This document shows, piece after piece, positions 33,765 through 42,145 of a stretch of 64,000 nucleotides of DNA. Within the stretch, counting starts at the first letter, position 1, and each line of letters starts with the position of its first letter. Origin of the DNA: Clostridium bowmanii (GTDB lineage: Bacteria; Bacillota; Clostridia; Clostridiales; Clostridiaceae). The notes below the pieces were generated by a model. The model saw nothing but the letters and a program-made list of their open reading frames with translations, did not search any database and was not told the DNA's origin. Location: positions 187,923 through 251,922 of the forward strand of contig NZ_JAHLDL010000001.1 of assembly GCF_018861315.1 (NCBI RefSeq), given 5' to 3'. A program made the position numbers and the translations under genes.

Positions 33765-34841
33765 ATGAAAGCATTAGCTTTAATAGAACCAAATAAAATT
33801 GCTTGGATAGATAAAGAAAAACCAATTGCAGGACCATATGATGCAATTATTCGTCCCACTGTAATTGCTCCCTGCTCTTCAGATGTTCACACTGCCTTTG
33901 AGGGTGGCGCTCAAAAACCTTCTGGTTTTGTTCTTGGACATGAAGCACTTGGCGAGGTAGTTGAAATTGGTGAGTTGGTAAGAGACTTTAAAGTGGGCGA
34001 CAAGGTTGTTGTTCCTGCTGGAACCCCTGATTGGCGTTCAAGAGGAATTCAAGAACATAATTTTAAGCATTCTAGCGGTCCATTCTCAAGTTTTATGTTA
34101 TCTGGAACAAGAGATGGAGTTTTCGCTGAATTTTTCATGGTAAATGATGCTGATAATAATATGGCTCTGTTACCTAATGATGTATCTGTTGATGATGCTA
34201 TTATGACTGTAGACATGGTTACTACCGGTTTTAGTGGAGCTGAAATGGCTGACATTAAATTTGGTGATTGTGTTTGTGTTATTGGCATTGGGCCAGTTGG
34301 ACTAATGGCAATTGCAGGAGCTAAGCTTCGTGGTGCTGGTCGTATTTTTGCAGTAGGTACACGTCCTAATTGTGTAGCTTTAGCTAAAGAATACGGTGCA
34401 ACAGATATCATTAGCTACAAAGAAGGTAATATTGCTAAGCAAATTCTTACTCTTACTGGCGGACGTGGAACTGATGCAACTATCATCGCAGGGGGCGATG
34501 CTGAAACCTTTGGTTTAGCAATTGCAATGACACGTTTTGGTGGTGGAAACATCGCAAACATCAACTATTTTACCGGCGCAGACTATTTACCAATTCCTAC
34601 TTTAGCCTTTGGCCGAGGCATGGCAGGTAAAACCATACGTGGTGATCTTTGCGAGGGTGGACGTGTTCGTATGGAACGTCTTCTTAATATGATTCGTTAT
34701 GGACGTATTCAGCCAGGCAAAATGATTACTCATAGATATTATGACTTTCATAAGCTTGAAGAAGCTTTTTATGTTATGAGGGACAAGCCAAGAGATTTAA
34801 TCAAGCCTGTTGTTTATATTGATTGGAGTAAAGAAAAATAG
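33765..34841 (+). CDS. adh: NADP-dependent secondary alcohol (isopropanol) dehydrogenase, Zn type
   Basis: 358 aa. Very similar over its length to the C. beijerinckii primary-secondary alcohol dehydrogenase. Metal ligands are Cys37 (APCSSDVHT), His (LGHEALGEVVE, about 60) and Asp (TVDMVTTGF, about 151). The Rossmann motif is VIGIGPVGLMAIAGAKLRGAGRI (about 174-196), followed by VGTRP, where the G-T-R triad is the NADP(H)-binding spelling. It reduces acetone and other ketones to secondary alcohols. Arginine is mostly CGT, unlike AGA-rich neighbours, suggesting high expression or transfer. It has its own promoter and terminator. Confidence 0.92.
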   Translation: MKALALIEPNKIAWIDKEKPIAGPYDAIIRPTVIAPCSSDVHTAFEGGAQKPSGFVLGHEALGEVVEIGELVRDFKVGDKVVVPAGTPDWRSRGIQEHNFKHSSGPFSSFMLSGTRDGVFAEFFMVNDADNNMALLPNDVSVDDAIMTVDMVTTGFSGAEMADIKFGDCVCVIGIGPVGLMAIAGAKLRGAGRIFAVGTRPNCVALAKEYGATDIISYKEGNIAKQILTLTGGRGTDATIIAGGDAETFGLAIAMTRFGGGNIANINYFTGADYLPIPTLAFGRGMAGKTIRGDLCEGGRVRMERLLNMIRYGRIQPGKMITHRYYDFHKLEEAFYVMRDKPRDLIKPVVYIDWSKEK

Positions 34842-34870
34842 AATTGCATCTAATATTATGAAAATAAAAT

Positions 34871-34916
34871 AGCTACCTTACCAAGATTTTCTAGGTAAGG
34901 TAGCTGTTTTATTTTT
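34871..34916. terminator. Terminator after the alcohol dehydrogenase gene
   Basis: AGCTACCTTACC / GGTAAGGTAGCT, 12-bp arms, then GTTTTATTTTT; it also serves the convergent gene. Confidence 0.9.
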
Positions 34917-34939
34917 GCAGTTTAACTCTTTCGAAAAGC

Positions 34940-36058
34940 TTATTTATTTGAAAAATAGAAATACCCTCCACCAATCACAGCTAAGATAACTAAAATTAGT
35001 AACATAACTTTTATAATACTAATTGGAGATTCTCCATCAACTTCACCAGTTTGTCCGTTTATCATAAACTTGTATACTTTAACTTTATAAATATATGCAG
35101 AAATCCATATAGGTAATAAAATATGTTTAAATTTTACTGCATCATAGGAAGTTGAAAAGTTTAAGCCTCTTACTTCATCTCCACCTATATGCTGCCTAAT
35201 CTCACCACTTAAATCGCTTTCTATTTTCCCCTCTGCTAATTTCCAACCAGATTTTAAATCTATACTATATCTTTCTGCTAAAAAACCTGATAAAAATTCT
35301 GGTTTATACTGGACCAGCTCATTTAAATTAAAAGGTTCTAATTTATTTATTATATGTTTATTAATTTGTGATGAAGCATTAATTAATATATCATCGAAGA
35401 TCTTAGAAAAATCACCACTTACATAACTCCATGATGTTTTTCTAACTTGCTTTGTAACCTGCTTTCTTTCAGCTCCCTCACCAACCCATTCAGTTTCTGT
35501 TACATAATAGTAGGTGCCTCTTTCTGCAGTATAATCTGAAAATGTATTGCTGTCATATGTCCAGAAAGGTATGTATACCCCCTTCATCTTGTCCATGTTA
35601 TAACTAGATTTAAGTGCTCTAGGGGCAAAAAATAATTTCTTTATCCAGTTTGAAAATAATTCTCCCGCTTTATCTTTGGATATAACAAAGGGGATCAGTG
35701 ACTGAGGTACCATACCTGCAGTTTCCTGCGTTTTTATTATATGTGAAGAACCACAAAAGGCACAAAACTGTGCTGTGCTATTTTCATCTAGTATCGTCTC
35801 GGCACCGCAACTCTCACACTTAATTATTCTCTTTTCATTTCCCCAATTTTTACTTTTAGTATTCTCTGCAGTATAAAAGTCATTTTCAATTATATTTGTT
35901 TTATCAAATTTAACTTCATTTTCATTTGAACAATATAAACAGACTAACTTTTGTTTTTTAGGCTCAAAAACCATATTCCCGCCACAAGCCGGACAAAGAA
36001 AACGTTCTGTTTGTTCCTGTTTAATCTTACTATTTTCAACACTAGGTGTTTCCCCCAT
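34940..36058 (-). CDS. TFIIB-type zinc-ribbon membrane protein, YdjG-like
   Basis: 372 aa. Two N-terminal zinc ribbons (CPACGGNMVFEP...CLYC, about 18-43; CESCGAETILDE...CAFCG, about 76-100) are followed by a large middle domain (AGMVPQSLIPFVISKDKAGELF; KGVYIPFWTYD, near 168). A single C-terminal membrane helix (IIKVMLLILVILAVIGGGYFY) completes the protein. The layout matches Bacillus YdjG-type proteins that work with an SPFH partner at the membrane, and the SPFH gene lies 73 bases upstream in the same direction. A role in membrane-stress or PspA-like responses is inference. The start follows AGGGGGAGAGC. Confidence 0.8.
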   Translation of the reverse strand: MGETPSVENSKIKQEQTERFLCPACGGNMVFEPKKQKLVCLYCSNENEVKFDKTNIIENDFYTAENTKSKNWGNEKRIIKCESCGAETILDENSTAQFCAFCGSSHIIKTQETAGMVPQSLIPFVISKDKAGELFSNWIKKLFFAPRALKSSYNMDKMKGVYIPFWTYDSNTFSDYTAERGTYYYVTETEWVGEGAERKQVTKQVRKTSWSYVSGDFSKIFDDILINASSQINKHIINKLEPFNLNELVQYKPEFLSGFLAERYSIDLKSGWKLAEGKIESDLSGEIRQHIGGDEVRGLNFSTSYDAVKFKHILLPIWISAYIYKVKVYKFMINGQTGEVDGESPISIIKVMLLILVILAVIGGGYFYFSNK

Positions 36059-36131
36059 ATGCTCTCCCCCTAATACATTTCTTAAAAAGCCGCTGGTATT
36101 TTACCATATTTTATATTGTTTTTATGAAAGC

Positions 36132-37262
36132 TTAGTCATTTGCATTCCCACATTCCGGGCAAAACTTTGCAGTTGGTGACAGTTTAGTGTTACATTTTGA
36201 GCATAACTTCTCTATGTTCTGAGCACAACCACATTCTGGACAGAATTTTGTATTACTATTAATTTCTGCTCCACACTTATTACATTTATTCTTTAACTGC
36301 TCTAATGATTTTCCACATTCCGGGCAAAATTTATTATTGCTGGGAACCTGTGAATGACAGTGGGGACATTCAACTATACTAACTTCAGGCTTATTTTGCG
36401 AATAGGAATTCCCTTTTAATGATTCTGTCATAACATTACCAATAGCAGCACCAGCCCCTATAGAGGCTCCTATTCCACCCATACCTGGATTTTGTGCAGC
36501 ATCCCTTATTGCTTCTGCTGCTTGATACTTTGTATACTGATTTAGATTTCCAAGCACCCCCATAGAGGTTCTCTTGTCCATAACCTTTTCAACCTCTTCA
36601 GGAAGGGATAGATTTTCTATTATTAGTGTTTTAAGTTCAAATCCAAATTCATAAAATTTAGGTTGTAATTTATTTTTAGCTTGCTCACTTAACTCATCAT
36701 AATTCATAGCAAGATCTAGTGCAGCAATTTTAGATTCACCTATCAAATCTGTAATACCTGATATAATAGTACGTTTTAATTGTCCTGAGATGCTTTCAGT
36801 ATCAAACTTCTGATTAGTTCCAAAAACCTCTTTTAAAAATATTTCGGCATTAGTAACTCCATATGAATAAATACCATATCCTCTTAATCTAAGCATACCA
36901 AATTCTTTATCACGCATCATTATAGGATTTGAAGTACCCCATTTCTGATCTGTAAATTGTTTTGAATTAACAAAATACACCTCTGCTTTAAAAGGAGAAT
37001 TAAAGCCAAACTTCCATGATTTTAGTTTAGTAATTATAGGCATATTTTCAGTAGATAATGTATATCTGCCTGGATAAAATACATCTGCTATAACTCCCTC
37101 GTTAATAAACACCGCTATTTGAGATTCTCTTACAGTTAATTGCGCTCCCATTTTTATCTCTTTGTTTTCTACTGGAAATCTATATACCATTGTATCTGTA
37201 GTATTATCAGTCCATTCTATTACCTCAATAAATTGATTTTTTATAAATCCGAATAGTCCCAT
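36132..37262 (-). CDS. SPFH-domain protein with C-terminal zinc ribbons, YdjI-like
   Basis: 376 aa. The N-terminal two thirds form an SPFH/virion-core-like domain (ENKEIKMGAQLTVRESQIAVFI; IADVFYPGRYTLSTENMPII; ITDLIGESKIAALDLAMNYDEL). A glycine/alanine-rich joint (about 260-285) follows, then three zinc-ribbon modules of the CPHC/CPECG, CNKCG/CPECG and CSKC/CPECG type (about 300-373). It probably assembles on the inner membrane face. Upstream gene of the pair with the YdjG-like membrane protein. The start follows AAGGGGGAAC. Confidence 0.85.
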   Translation of the reverse strand: MGLFGFIKNQFIEVIEWTDNTTDTMVYRFPVENKEIKMGAQLTVRESQIAVFINEGVIADVFYPGRYTLSTENMPIITKLKSWKFGFNSPFKAEVYFVNSKQFTDQKWGTSNPIMMRDKEFGMLRLRGYGIYSYGVTNAEIFLKEVFGTNQKFDTESISGQLKRTIISGITDLIGESKIAALDLAMNYDELSEQAKNKLQPKFYEFGFELKTLIIENLSLPEEVEKVMDKRTSMGVLGNLNQYTKYQAAEAIRDAAQNPGMGGIGASIGAGAAIGNVMTESLKGNSYSQNKPEVSIVECPHCHSQVPSNNKFCPECGKSLEQLKNKCNKCGAEINSNTKFCPECGCAQNIEKLCSKCNTKLSPTAKFCPECGNAND

Positions 37263-37511
37263 GTTTATGTTCCCCCTTGTATTCCTTAAGAGTACATCAA
37301 TTATTCCATATTATAAAAATAATGCTATATATATTATTTTCAATTATATATATAACTACCGATAATAATTGAGTATACCCTGTCATTTTTTTCTTGATGC
37401 TTTACGCCACAGTTTTCTTACAATTCTGAATTAATTCCATTTATTAATTATACCATAACCTCCCATTCATACAACATTTTCATTGTCGATTTTAGTCTTA
37501 TTTAAGTAAAC
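37263..37511. other. Intergenic gap
   Basis: About 250 AT-rich bases between the SPFH gene start and the next terminator. They must hold the SPFH-pair promoter. No distinct signal recognised. Confidence 0.4.
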
Positions 37512-37551
37512 AAAAAGCTTGCAAATGTCAAATTTAATGACTTTTACAAGT
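37512..37551 (-). terminator. Terminator of the LanFEG/two-component cluster
   Basis: Minus-strand arms CTTGtAAAaGTCA / TGACaTTTGCAAG followed by five T, about 60 bases after the histidine kinase stop. Confidence 0.75.
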
Positions 37552-37608
37552 TTAAAACTATTACCAGCTGCTTTTTTAGGATTCTGCACACACTCAATCA
37601 CAAATGTT

Positions 37609-38982
37609 CTATTGGCAAATTGGGATCTCTATTGTTACCTCCGCGCCACCAGTGACAGTAGAGTTAGCAATATGTAGTGTTCCACCGTGGAGATTTACAA
37701 AGGACTCTGTAATAAACAAGCCTATTCCATAATGACTTTTCGATGCACGACTAGAATCTCCCATATAAAATTGTTTTGTGGCTGATTTGATATTCTCCCT
37801 TGAAAAACCCTTTCCACTATCTGTTGTAATGAAGCTTATTTTATTATCCATGAATTTTACTTGAAAATAAATCTTTCCGTTATTTGGGGAATAATCCACC
37901 GCATTTGAAATAACATTCATGATGGCACGTTGTAGCAAAGACTTATCAAGAATAATTGACCTAGGAATATAAGTTTTAGTAAATTCAACTTTAAGTCCCT
38001 TGGTATTTGCAATGGCTTCAAGTTGCTGGTGAATTGTATCAATAAAATTTTCTAATTCTACCTTTTCCAGTTGTAGGAAAATAGCTTTTTCAGAATTTGC
38101 AATCTCAATTAGTATTTTGATATACTGATCTATTTGCCCAGTATTTTTTGAAATATAATCCATGTATTCTTTCTGTTGCTCATCTAATGTTGAATCACAC
38201 ATTAGTTCAGCATTTCCTTTAATAATGGTTAATGGTGTTTTAAGATCATGTGCAAGAGCTGAAATTTGCTCCTTCTTTGCTCCTTCAATATTCCATTGTC
38301 GCTCTAAAGATTTTTTTAAATCTGTTTTCATTTCTGATATTGATAAAAGCACATCATTGAATTCTTTAACCCTTGAATGTTTTATGTCAAAATCCAAATC
38401 CTGCTTCTTGATTTTTTCAGTAGCTTCCAGCAGTGGCTTTAGATGTTTATTTAGGTTTTTTGCATAAATAGTAGTAATAATAAAAACGATCAAAAAATAT
38501 ATTATAGCAAAAATTACAATTATTGTTTCTTCTGGATCTGGTAAATGTTTATTTAAAAATTCAGATTGATAACTCATTTGAACATAGTACTGCAAAACAC
38601 AAAAGCCATCTTGCCTTTCAATGAAATAGTAGAACTTTTTGCCTCCATTTTCTGTGTAAGTTCCCTTAGCACATTCTACTGCGGTCAGTAAATCCACACC
38701 CTCTAAATTTGTTTTTATAACTTTGTATTTTTTGTTAAGCACAGCAAATTTGCATCCATAGGGTATCATATTCTCTTTAATTTCAGGGACTTTTGCAAGC
38801 AATGTTTTAGCACTTCTAGCCAAATTTTCACTGTAATTAGGTAAAAAAATCACACCTTTTTTTTGAGCTAAATTAAAAATCCCCAAATATAGTCCGGCGA
38901 AAACAATAAATGCAACCCCTAAAGTTAATAAATACTTAAAAAAAACTGCCTTTAACGTAAAAGTTTTTTTCTTCACTTCCAT
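37609..38982 (-). CDS. Sensor histidine kinase of the peptide-resistance cluster
   Basis: About 457 aa from the ATG at 38982 (an ATG at 39000 lies in a GGGGGATAGG site). Two membrane helices (about 15-35 and 150-172) bracket an extracellular sensor region, followed by HAMP-like linker, dimerisation box ALAHDLKTPLTIIKGNAEL (phospho-His), N-box MNVISNAVDYSP and G-boxes DSGKGF and GIGLFI. Overlaps the response-regulator stop codon, so translation is coupled. It probably senses a lantibiotic or cationic peptide at the membrane. The stop is near a terminator at 37512-37551. Confidence 0.92.
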   Translation of the reverse strand: MEVKKKTFTLKAVFFKYLLTLGVAFIVFAGLYLGIFNLAQKKGVIFLPNYSENLARSAKTLLAKVPEIKENMIPYGCKFAVLNKKYKVIKTNLEGVDLLTAVECAKGTYTENGGKKFYYFIERQDGFCVLQYYVQMSYQSEFLNKHLPDPEETIIVIFAIIYFLIVFIITTIYAKNLNKHLKPLLEATEKIKKQDLDFDIKHSRVKEFNDVLLSISEMKTDLKKSLERQWNIEGAKKEQISALAHDLKTPLTIIKGNAELMCDSTLDEQQKEYMDYISKNTGQIDQYIKILIEIANSEKAIFLQLEKVELENFIDTIHQQLEAIANTKGLKVEFTKTYIPRSIILDKSLLQRAIMNVISNAVDYSPNNGKIYFQVKFMDNKISFITTDSGKGFSRENIKSATKQFYMGDSSRASKSHYGIGLFITESFVNLHGGTLHIANSTVTGGAEVTIEIPICQ

Positions 38983-39641
38983 TTGTATCCTATCCCCCAT
39001 ACCGTCTCAATTGGTAACAGTTCAAAAACAGCCAGCTTTGCCCGTATGTTTTTAACATGCTCCGTAATAGCTGAGCTATCACTTTTACCATCATACCCAT
39101 AAACACCTTCATATATTTTGTCCTTTGAAAAAACCTGTCCTTGATTTCTGGCAAGAAATTCACAGATGTTATATTCACTTTTGGTAAAAGGAATTTTTTT
39201 ATCATCTACTAAAATTTCCTTACCAGATAAATCAAACTTCATCCCAGATAGGCAAAGGGTACTGCGTCTTTCACGGTTTTCCCGCCTAAGATAGGCATTT
39301 ACTTTGGCTCTTAGTTCTCCCATGCCAAATGGTTTGGTAATGTAATCATCCGCGCCAAGCCCTAAACCATACATAATATCTATTTCCATGGTTTTTGCTG
39401 TAAGAAAAATAATGGGACAGTCCACAATTCCACGAATTTCCTTGCAAAAGGTAAATCCATCCATGCGTGGCATCATCACATCTAGTAAAATCAAATCAAA
39501 GTTTGAAAATTCACTGGTTAAAATTTTTTCAGGATTTACAACTGTAGTCACCAGATGATTATCTTTCTGAAGAATATTTTTAATTAAAGCCAAGATATCC
39601 GGTTCATCATCGATAACCAAAATTTTTGCCATGCTTCCCAC
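38973..39641 (-). CDS. OmpR-family response regulator of the peptide-resistance cluster
   Basis: 222 aa. Receiver domain with acidic pocket IDDEPD, phosphorylation site LLLDVMMPRMDG and LTAKT, then a winged-helix DNA-binding domain ending ETVWGIGYKWK. It should control the ABC genes read just before it. An 11-bp-spaced direct repeat upstream of the ATPase gene is its likely site. A gap of 86 bases separates it from the last permease gene. Confidence 0.94.
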   Translation of the reverse strand: MGSMAKILVIDDEPDILALIKNILQKDNHLVTTVVNPEKILTSEFSNFDLILLDVMMPRMDGFTFCKEIRGIVDCPIIFLTAKTMEIDIMYGLGLGADDYITKPFGMGELRAKVNAYLRRENRERRSTLCLSGMKFDLSGKEILVDDKKIPFTKSEYNICEFLARNQGQVFSKDKIYEGVYGYDGKSDSSAITEHVKNIRAKLAVFELLPIETVWGIGYKWK

Positions 39642-39727
39642 CCCTTTATGTTGCCTATAAATAGTATAACGTCAAAATATTATCAAATCAAATTTTACTA
39701 TCCATAAATTTCAAATTAAATTTTTCG

Positions 39728-40471
39728 TTATTCATATGACTTTCTTCCTTCCCACTTTCTGAACCAACATAAACTAGAAGCGAAGGCTATACATATGGCA
39801 AATAACATTATAAATAATCCATTTTGACTATCAGAGGCAAATTCAGTACTGAAAGAAGAATAAATTAACTGATAAATCATATTATCGCAAAACCTCACAC
39901 CCCATGCCCATGGAATAAAGTGCCATATATAATCACCAAGACCTGTGAGCATCAGAGCAGAAATAAGGCTTCCGGAAACTCCAATACCCGTGGATGCACC
40001 CTTTCCAAATTGAAGACTAATGAACACGTGCAATATATAAATGAATATATTTCCTAGAACTAATGCTCCTGCTGCTTTTAAGTAAAACAAGCATGGCACT
40101 ACGTGAAATCCAAGTGCAAATATTCCTACAGCAAGTATAATAGAAAAGCTTCCCAATAAAAGTAAAATAATTAGCTTACTCAAATACGTAGTACATTTTA
40201 ATTTTGAAGTAGTGAGCAATACTTGAAAATTTCCAGCTAATTCCTCCTGATCAATCACTATCCCACTAATTAATCCTATGAGCAAAGGAAAAGCAATGGC
40301 CAGTACCTCCAGGTACGTTTTTATATCCCCTATCGAGTTTTTTGCTGTGATGTGATAATATAATAGAAATGTGAATGCTCCCGCTAGTGGAATAAGCAAA
40401 TGAATCCACAAAATAGAAGTATGTCTTAATTTATAAAAATCCGATTTTATACATCTAAGTAAAGTAATCAT
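39728..40471 (-). CDS. Lantibiotic/peptide-resistance ABC permease, LanG-type
   Basis: 247 aa from the ATG at 40471, whose AGGAGG lies in the end of the preceding permease gene. Six membrane helices; SDFYKLRHTSILWIHLLIPLAGA is the typical N-terminus of the MutG/SpaG/CprC group. It pairs with the LanE-type permease to form the membrane part of the immunity exporter. Confidence 0.85.
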   Translation of the reverse strand: MITLLRCIKSDFYKLRHTSILWIHLLIPLAGAFTFLLYYHITAKNSIGDIKTYLEVLAIAFPLLIGLISGIVIDQEELAGNFQVLLTTSKLKCTTYLSKLIILLLLGSFSIILAVGIFALGFHVVPCLFYLKAAGALVLGNIFIYILHVFISLQFGKGASTGIGVSGSLISALMLTGLGDYIWHFIPWAWGVRFCDNMIYQLIYSSFSTEFASDSQNGLFIMLFAICIAFASSLCWFRKWEGRKSYE

Positions 40472-40472
40472 A

Positions 40473-41198
40473 TTATTTAACCTCCTGTTTTTCAAACCAA
40501 TTAGCAGTAACAATTAGTAACAAAGCAAACAGAATAAGGGACAGAATAATTCCAATTGGAATCACACTTGGATTTAATAGTGATGATCCCATTTCTACCT
40601 TAAGTCCATTTGGAAGATATCCAATAACAGGACACATAATACGAGCTGTCCAGCTATAAGGACAAATCCACCACATTGATGTTATTGCAGTCAAAGCACT
40701 CAATATAAAACTACCTCCAACATTTATCAAAACAGCCCCTAAAATTCCCATTTTTTTTGCTAAAAACATACAAAATGGAATTTGCCATAAAGATGTAACT
40801 GCAATCAAAATACCTGAAACAAGTGCACGAAGAACTGGCACAGTAATGGGGAACTTGTAACCTGCTAAAATAATTCCCACTGACAAAACCATACATGAGA
40901 TAGTCATATAAATCCCATTCACCAAAACTTTTGAAATCCATATTTCTTTTAGTGAAATTGGCAAACCAAATACAGCCCTGTAGCGTAACTTTTTTTCCTC
41001 TTTTTCATTAGTCATCACTGCCATTATTGAAATATATCCTGGTAGTATCATCATGTACCACCAATTAAAGCTATTGGCTTGAAACCATTCCCATGATGAA
41101 AGCGCCATGATAAAAGTAACCATAGGTGCAATAAAAATCAGTTTTTTTATGAATGTTCTTTTGCATTTTAAATTTTCAGCCTGTAAATATTTAAGCAT
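40473..41198 (-). CDS. Lantibiotic/peptide-resistance ABC permease, LanE-type
   Basis: 241 aa, six membrane helices. LQAENLKCKRTFIKKLIFIAPM near the N-terminus and NSFNWWYMMILPGYISIMAVMTNEKEEKKLRYRAVFGLPI (about 43-82) are MutE/SpaE/CprB hallmarks. The ATG overlaps the ATPase stop codon (TAATG), so expression is coupled. Confidence 0.87.
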   Translation of the reverse strand: MLKYLQAENLKCKRTFIKKLIFIAPMVTFIMALSSWEWFQANSFNWWYMMILPGYISIMAVMTNEKEEKKLRYRAVFGLPISLKEIWISKVLVNGIYMTISCMVLSVGIILAGYKFPITVPVLRALVSGILIAVTSLWQIPFCMFLAKKMGILGAVLINVGGSFILSALTAITSMWWICPYSWTARIMCPVIGYLPNGLKVEMGSSLLNPSVIPIGIILSLILFALLLIVTANWFEKQEVK

Positions 41199-41923
41199 TA
41201 TAAATCCTCCTTCCTATTCTTTTTCACAACCTCTGTGAAAAGTACTTCCAAATCTTCTCCAGGATTAATTTTGCCATTATACCCGAGTACCCCATTGCTT
41301 ATGATACCGATGTGGTCTGCAATAAGTTCAACCTCACTTAATATATGGCTAGATAGAATAACTGTCATTCCCTGCGCTGGGAAAGAACGTATTAACTCTC
41401 TTAAGTCTTGTATTCCAATAGGATCAAGACCATTTGTAGGCTCATCCAAAATTAGCAATTTAGGTTTATTTAGTAGTGCAATTGCAATTCCAAGCCTTTG
41501 CTTCATTCCCATAGAAAACTGTCCTGCCTTTTTCTTTCCTGTACCCGTCAAATCAACTGTTTCCAATACTTCCTTAATACGAGAATCTGGCAGTCCTAAA
41601 AGAATAGTTCGTACTTTCAGGTTTTCAACAGCCGTCAAATTTTCATAAAGAGGTGGCGATTCAATCAAAACTCCTATATCAGAAAGATCCTTCCTACTCC
41701 AAGGATGTCCTTCGAAAATTATTTCTCCTGATGTTGGATGAAGCATTCCCGTAACCATTTTTAACAGAGTTGATTTTCCGGCACCATTGGGTCCCAGTAA
41801 TCCATATACAGAATTTTCCGTAATGGACAAGGAAATATTGTTTACCGCACACTGTTTTTTAAAAGACTTGCAAAGGTCTTTTGTTTGTAAAATGTAATTA
41901 TTCTTATTCATACTCTTAATCAT
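41198..41923 (-). CDS. Lantibiotic/peptide-resistance ABC ATPase, LanF-type
   Basis: 241 aa. Walker A GPNGAGKST (about 45-53), signature FSMGMKQRLGIA (about 136-147), Walker B LLILDEPTNGLDP and H-loop LSSHILSEVE. First gene of a five-gene run (ATPase, two permeases, regulator, kinase) in the same order as LanFEG-RK and C. difficile CprABC-RK systems, which remove lantibiotics and cationic peptides from the membrane. No lantibiotic precursor or LanM/LanBC gene is present, so it is a resistance module rather than a biosynthetic cluster. The start may be 41923 or the in-frame ATG at 41911. Confidence 0.93.
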   Translation of the reverse strand: MIKSMNKNNYILQTKDLCKSFKKQCAVNNISLSITENSVYGLLGPNGAGKSTLLKMVTGMLHPTSGEIIFEGHPWSRKDLSDIGVLIESPPLYENLTAVENLKVRTILLGLPDSRIKEVLETVDLTGTGKKKAGQFSMGMKQRLGIAIALLNKPKLLILDEPTNGLDPIGIQDLRELIRSFPAQGMTVILSSHILSEVELIADHIGIISNGVLGYNGKINPGEDLEVLFTEVVKKNRKEDL

Positions 41924-41962
41924 CTTCCTCTCATTTACTATAGTTTTATAATACTAAGTAAT

Positions 41963-41983
41963 TATAAGGATTCTATAAGGATT
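41963..41983. promoter_or_regulatory. Tandem repeat, probable response-regulator box
   Basis: TATAAGGATT-c-TATAAGGATT: two identical 10-mers spaced one helical turn (11 bp) apart, 40-60 bases upstream of the LanF-type gene. This is the form recognised by OmpR-type dimers. Confidence 0.6.
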
Positions 41984-42024
41984 TCAAAATTTCTTCTTCT
42001 ACATCATAATCTGCGTATAAATGC

Positions 42025-42070
42025 CAAAAGGTATATAGACTAGCTAAAAAGCTAGTCTATATACCTTTTG
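42025..42070. terminator. Terminator of the second two-component operon
   Basis: Perfect 20-bp arms CAAAAGGTATATAGACTAGC and complement with a 6-base loop. Confidence 0.92.
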
Positions 42071-42145
42071 TAAATCATACTAAACAAAGTCATCTTACCA
42101 CCAATAATTCCTTTTCCACAATAAAAATCACATATTAAGCTCTAT

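Noticed and set aside
37609-41923. Lantibiotic biosynthesis cluster
   Set aside because: Immunity-type ABC and two-component genes only; no precursor peptide, LanM, LanB/C or protease found.
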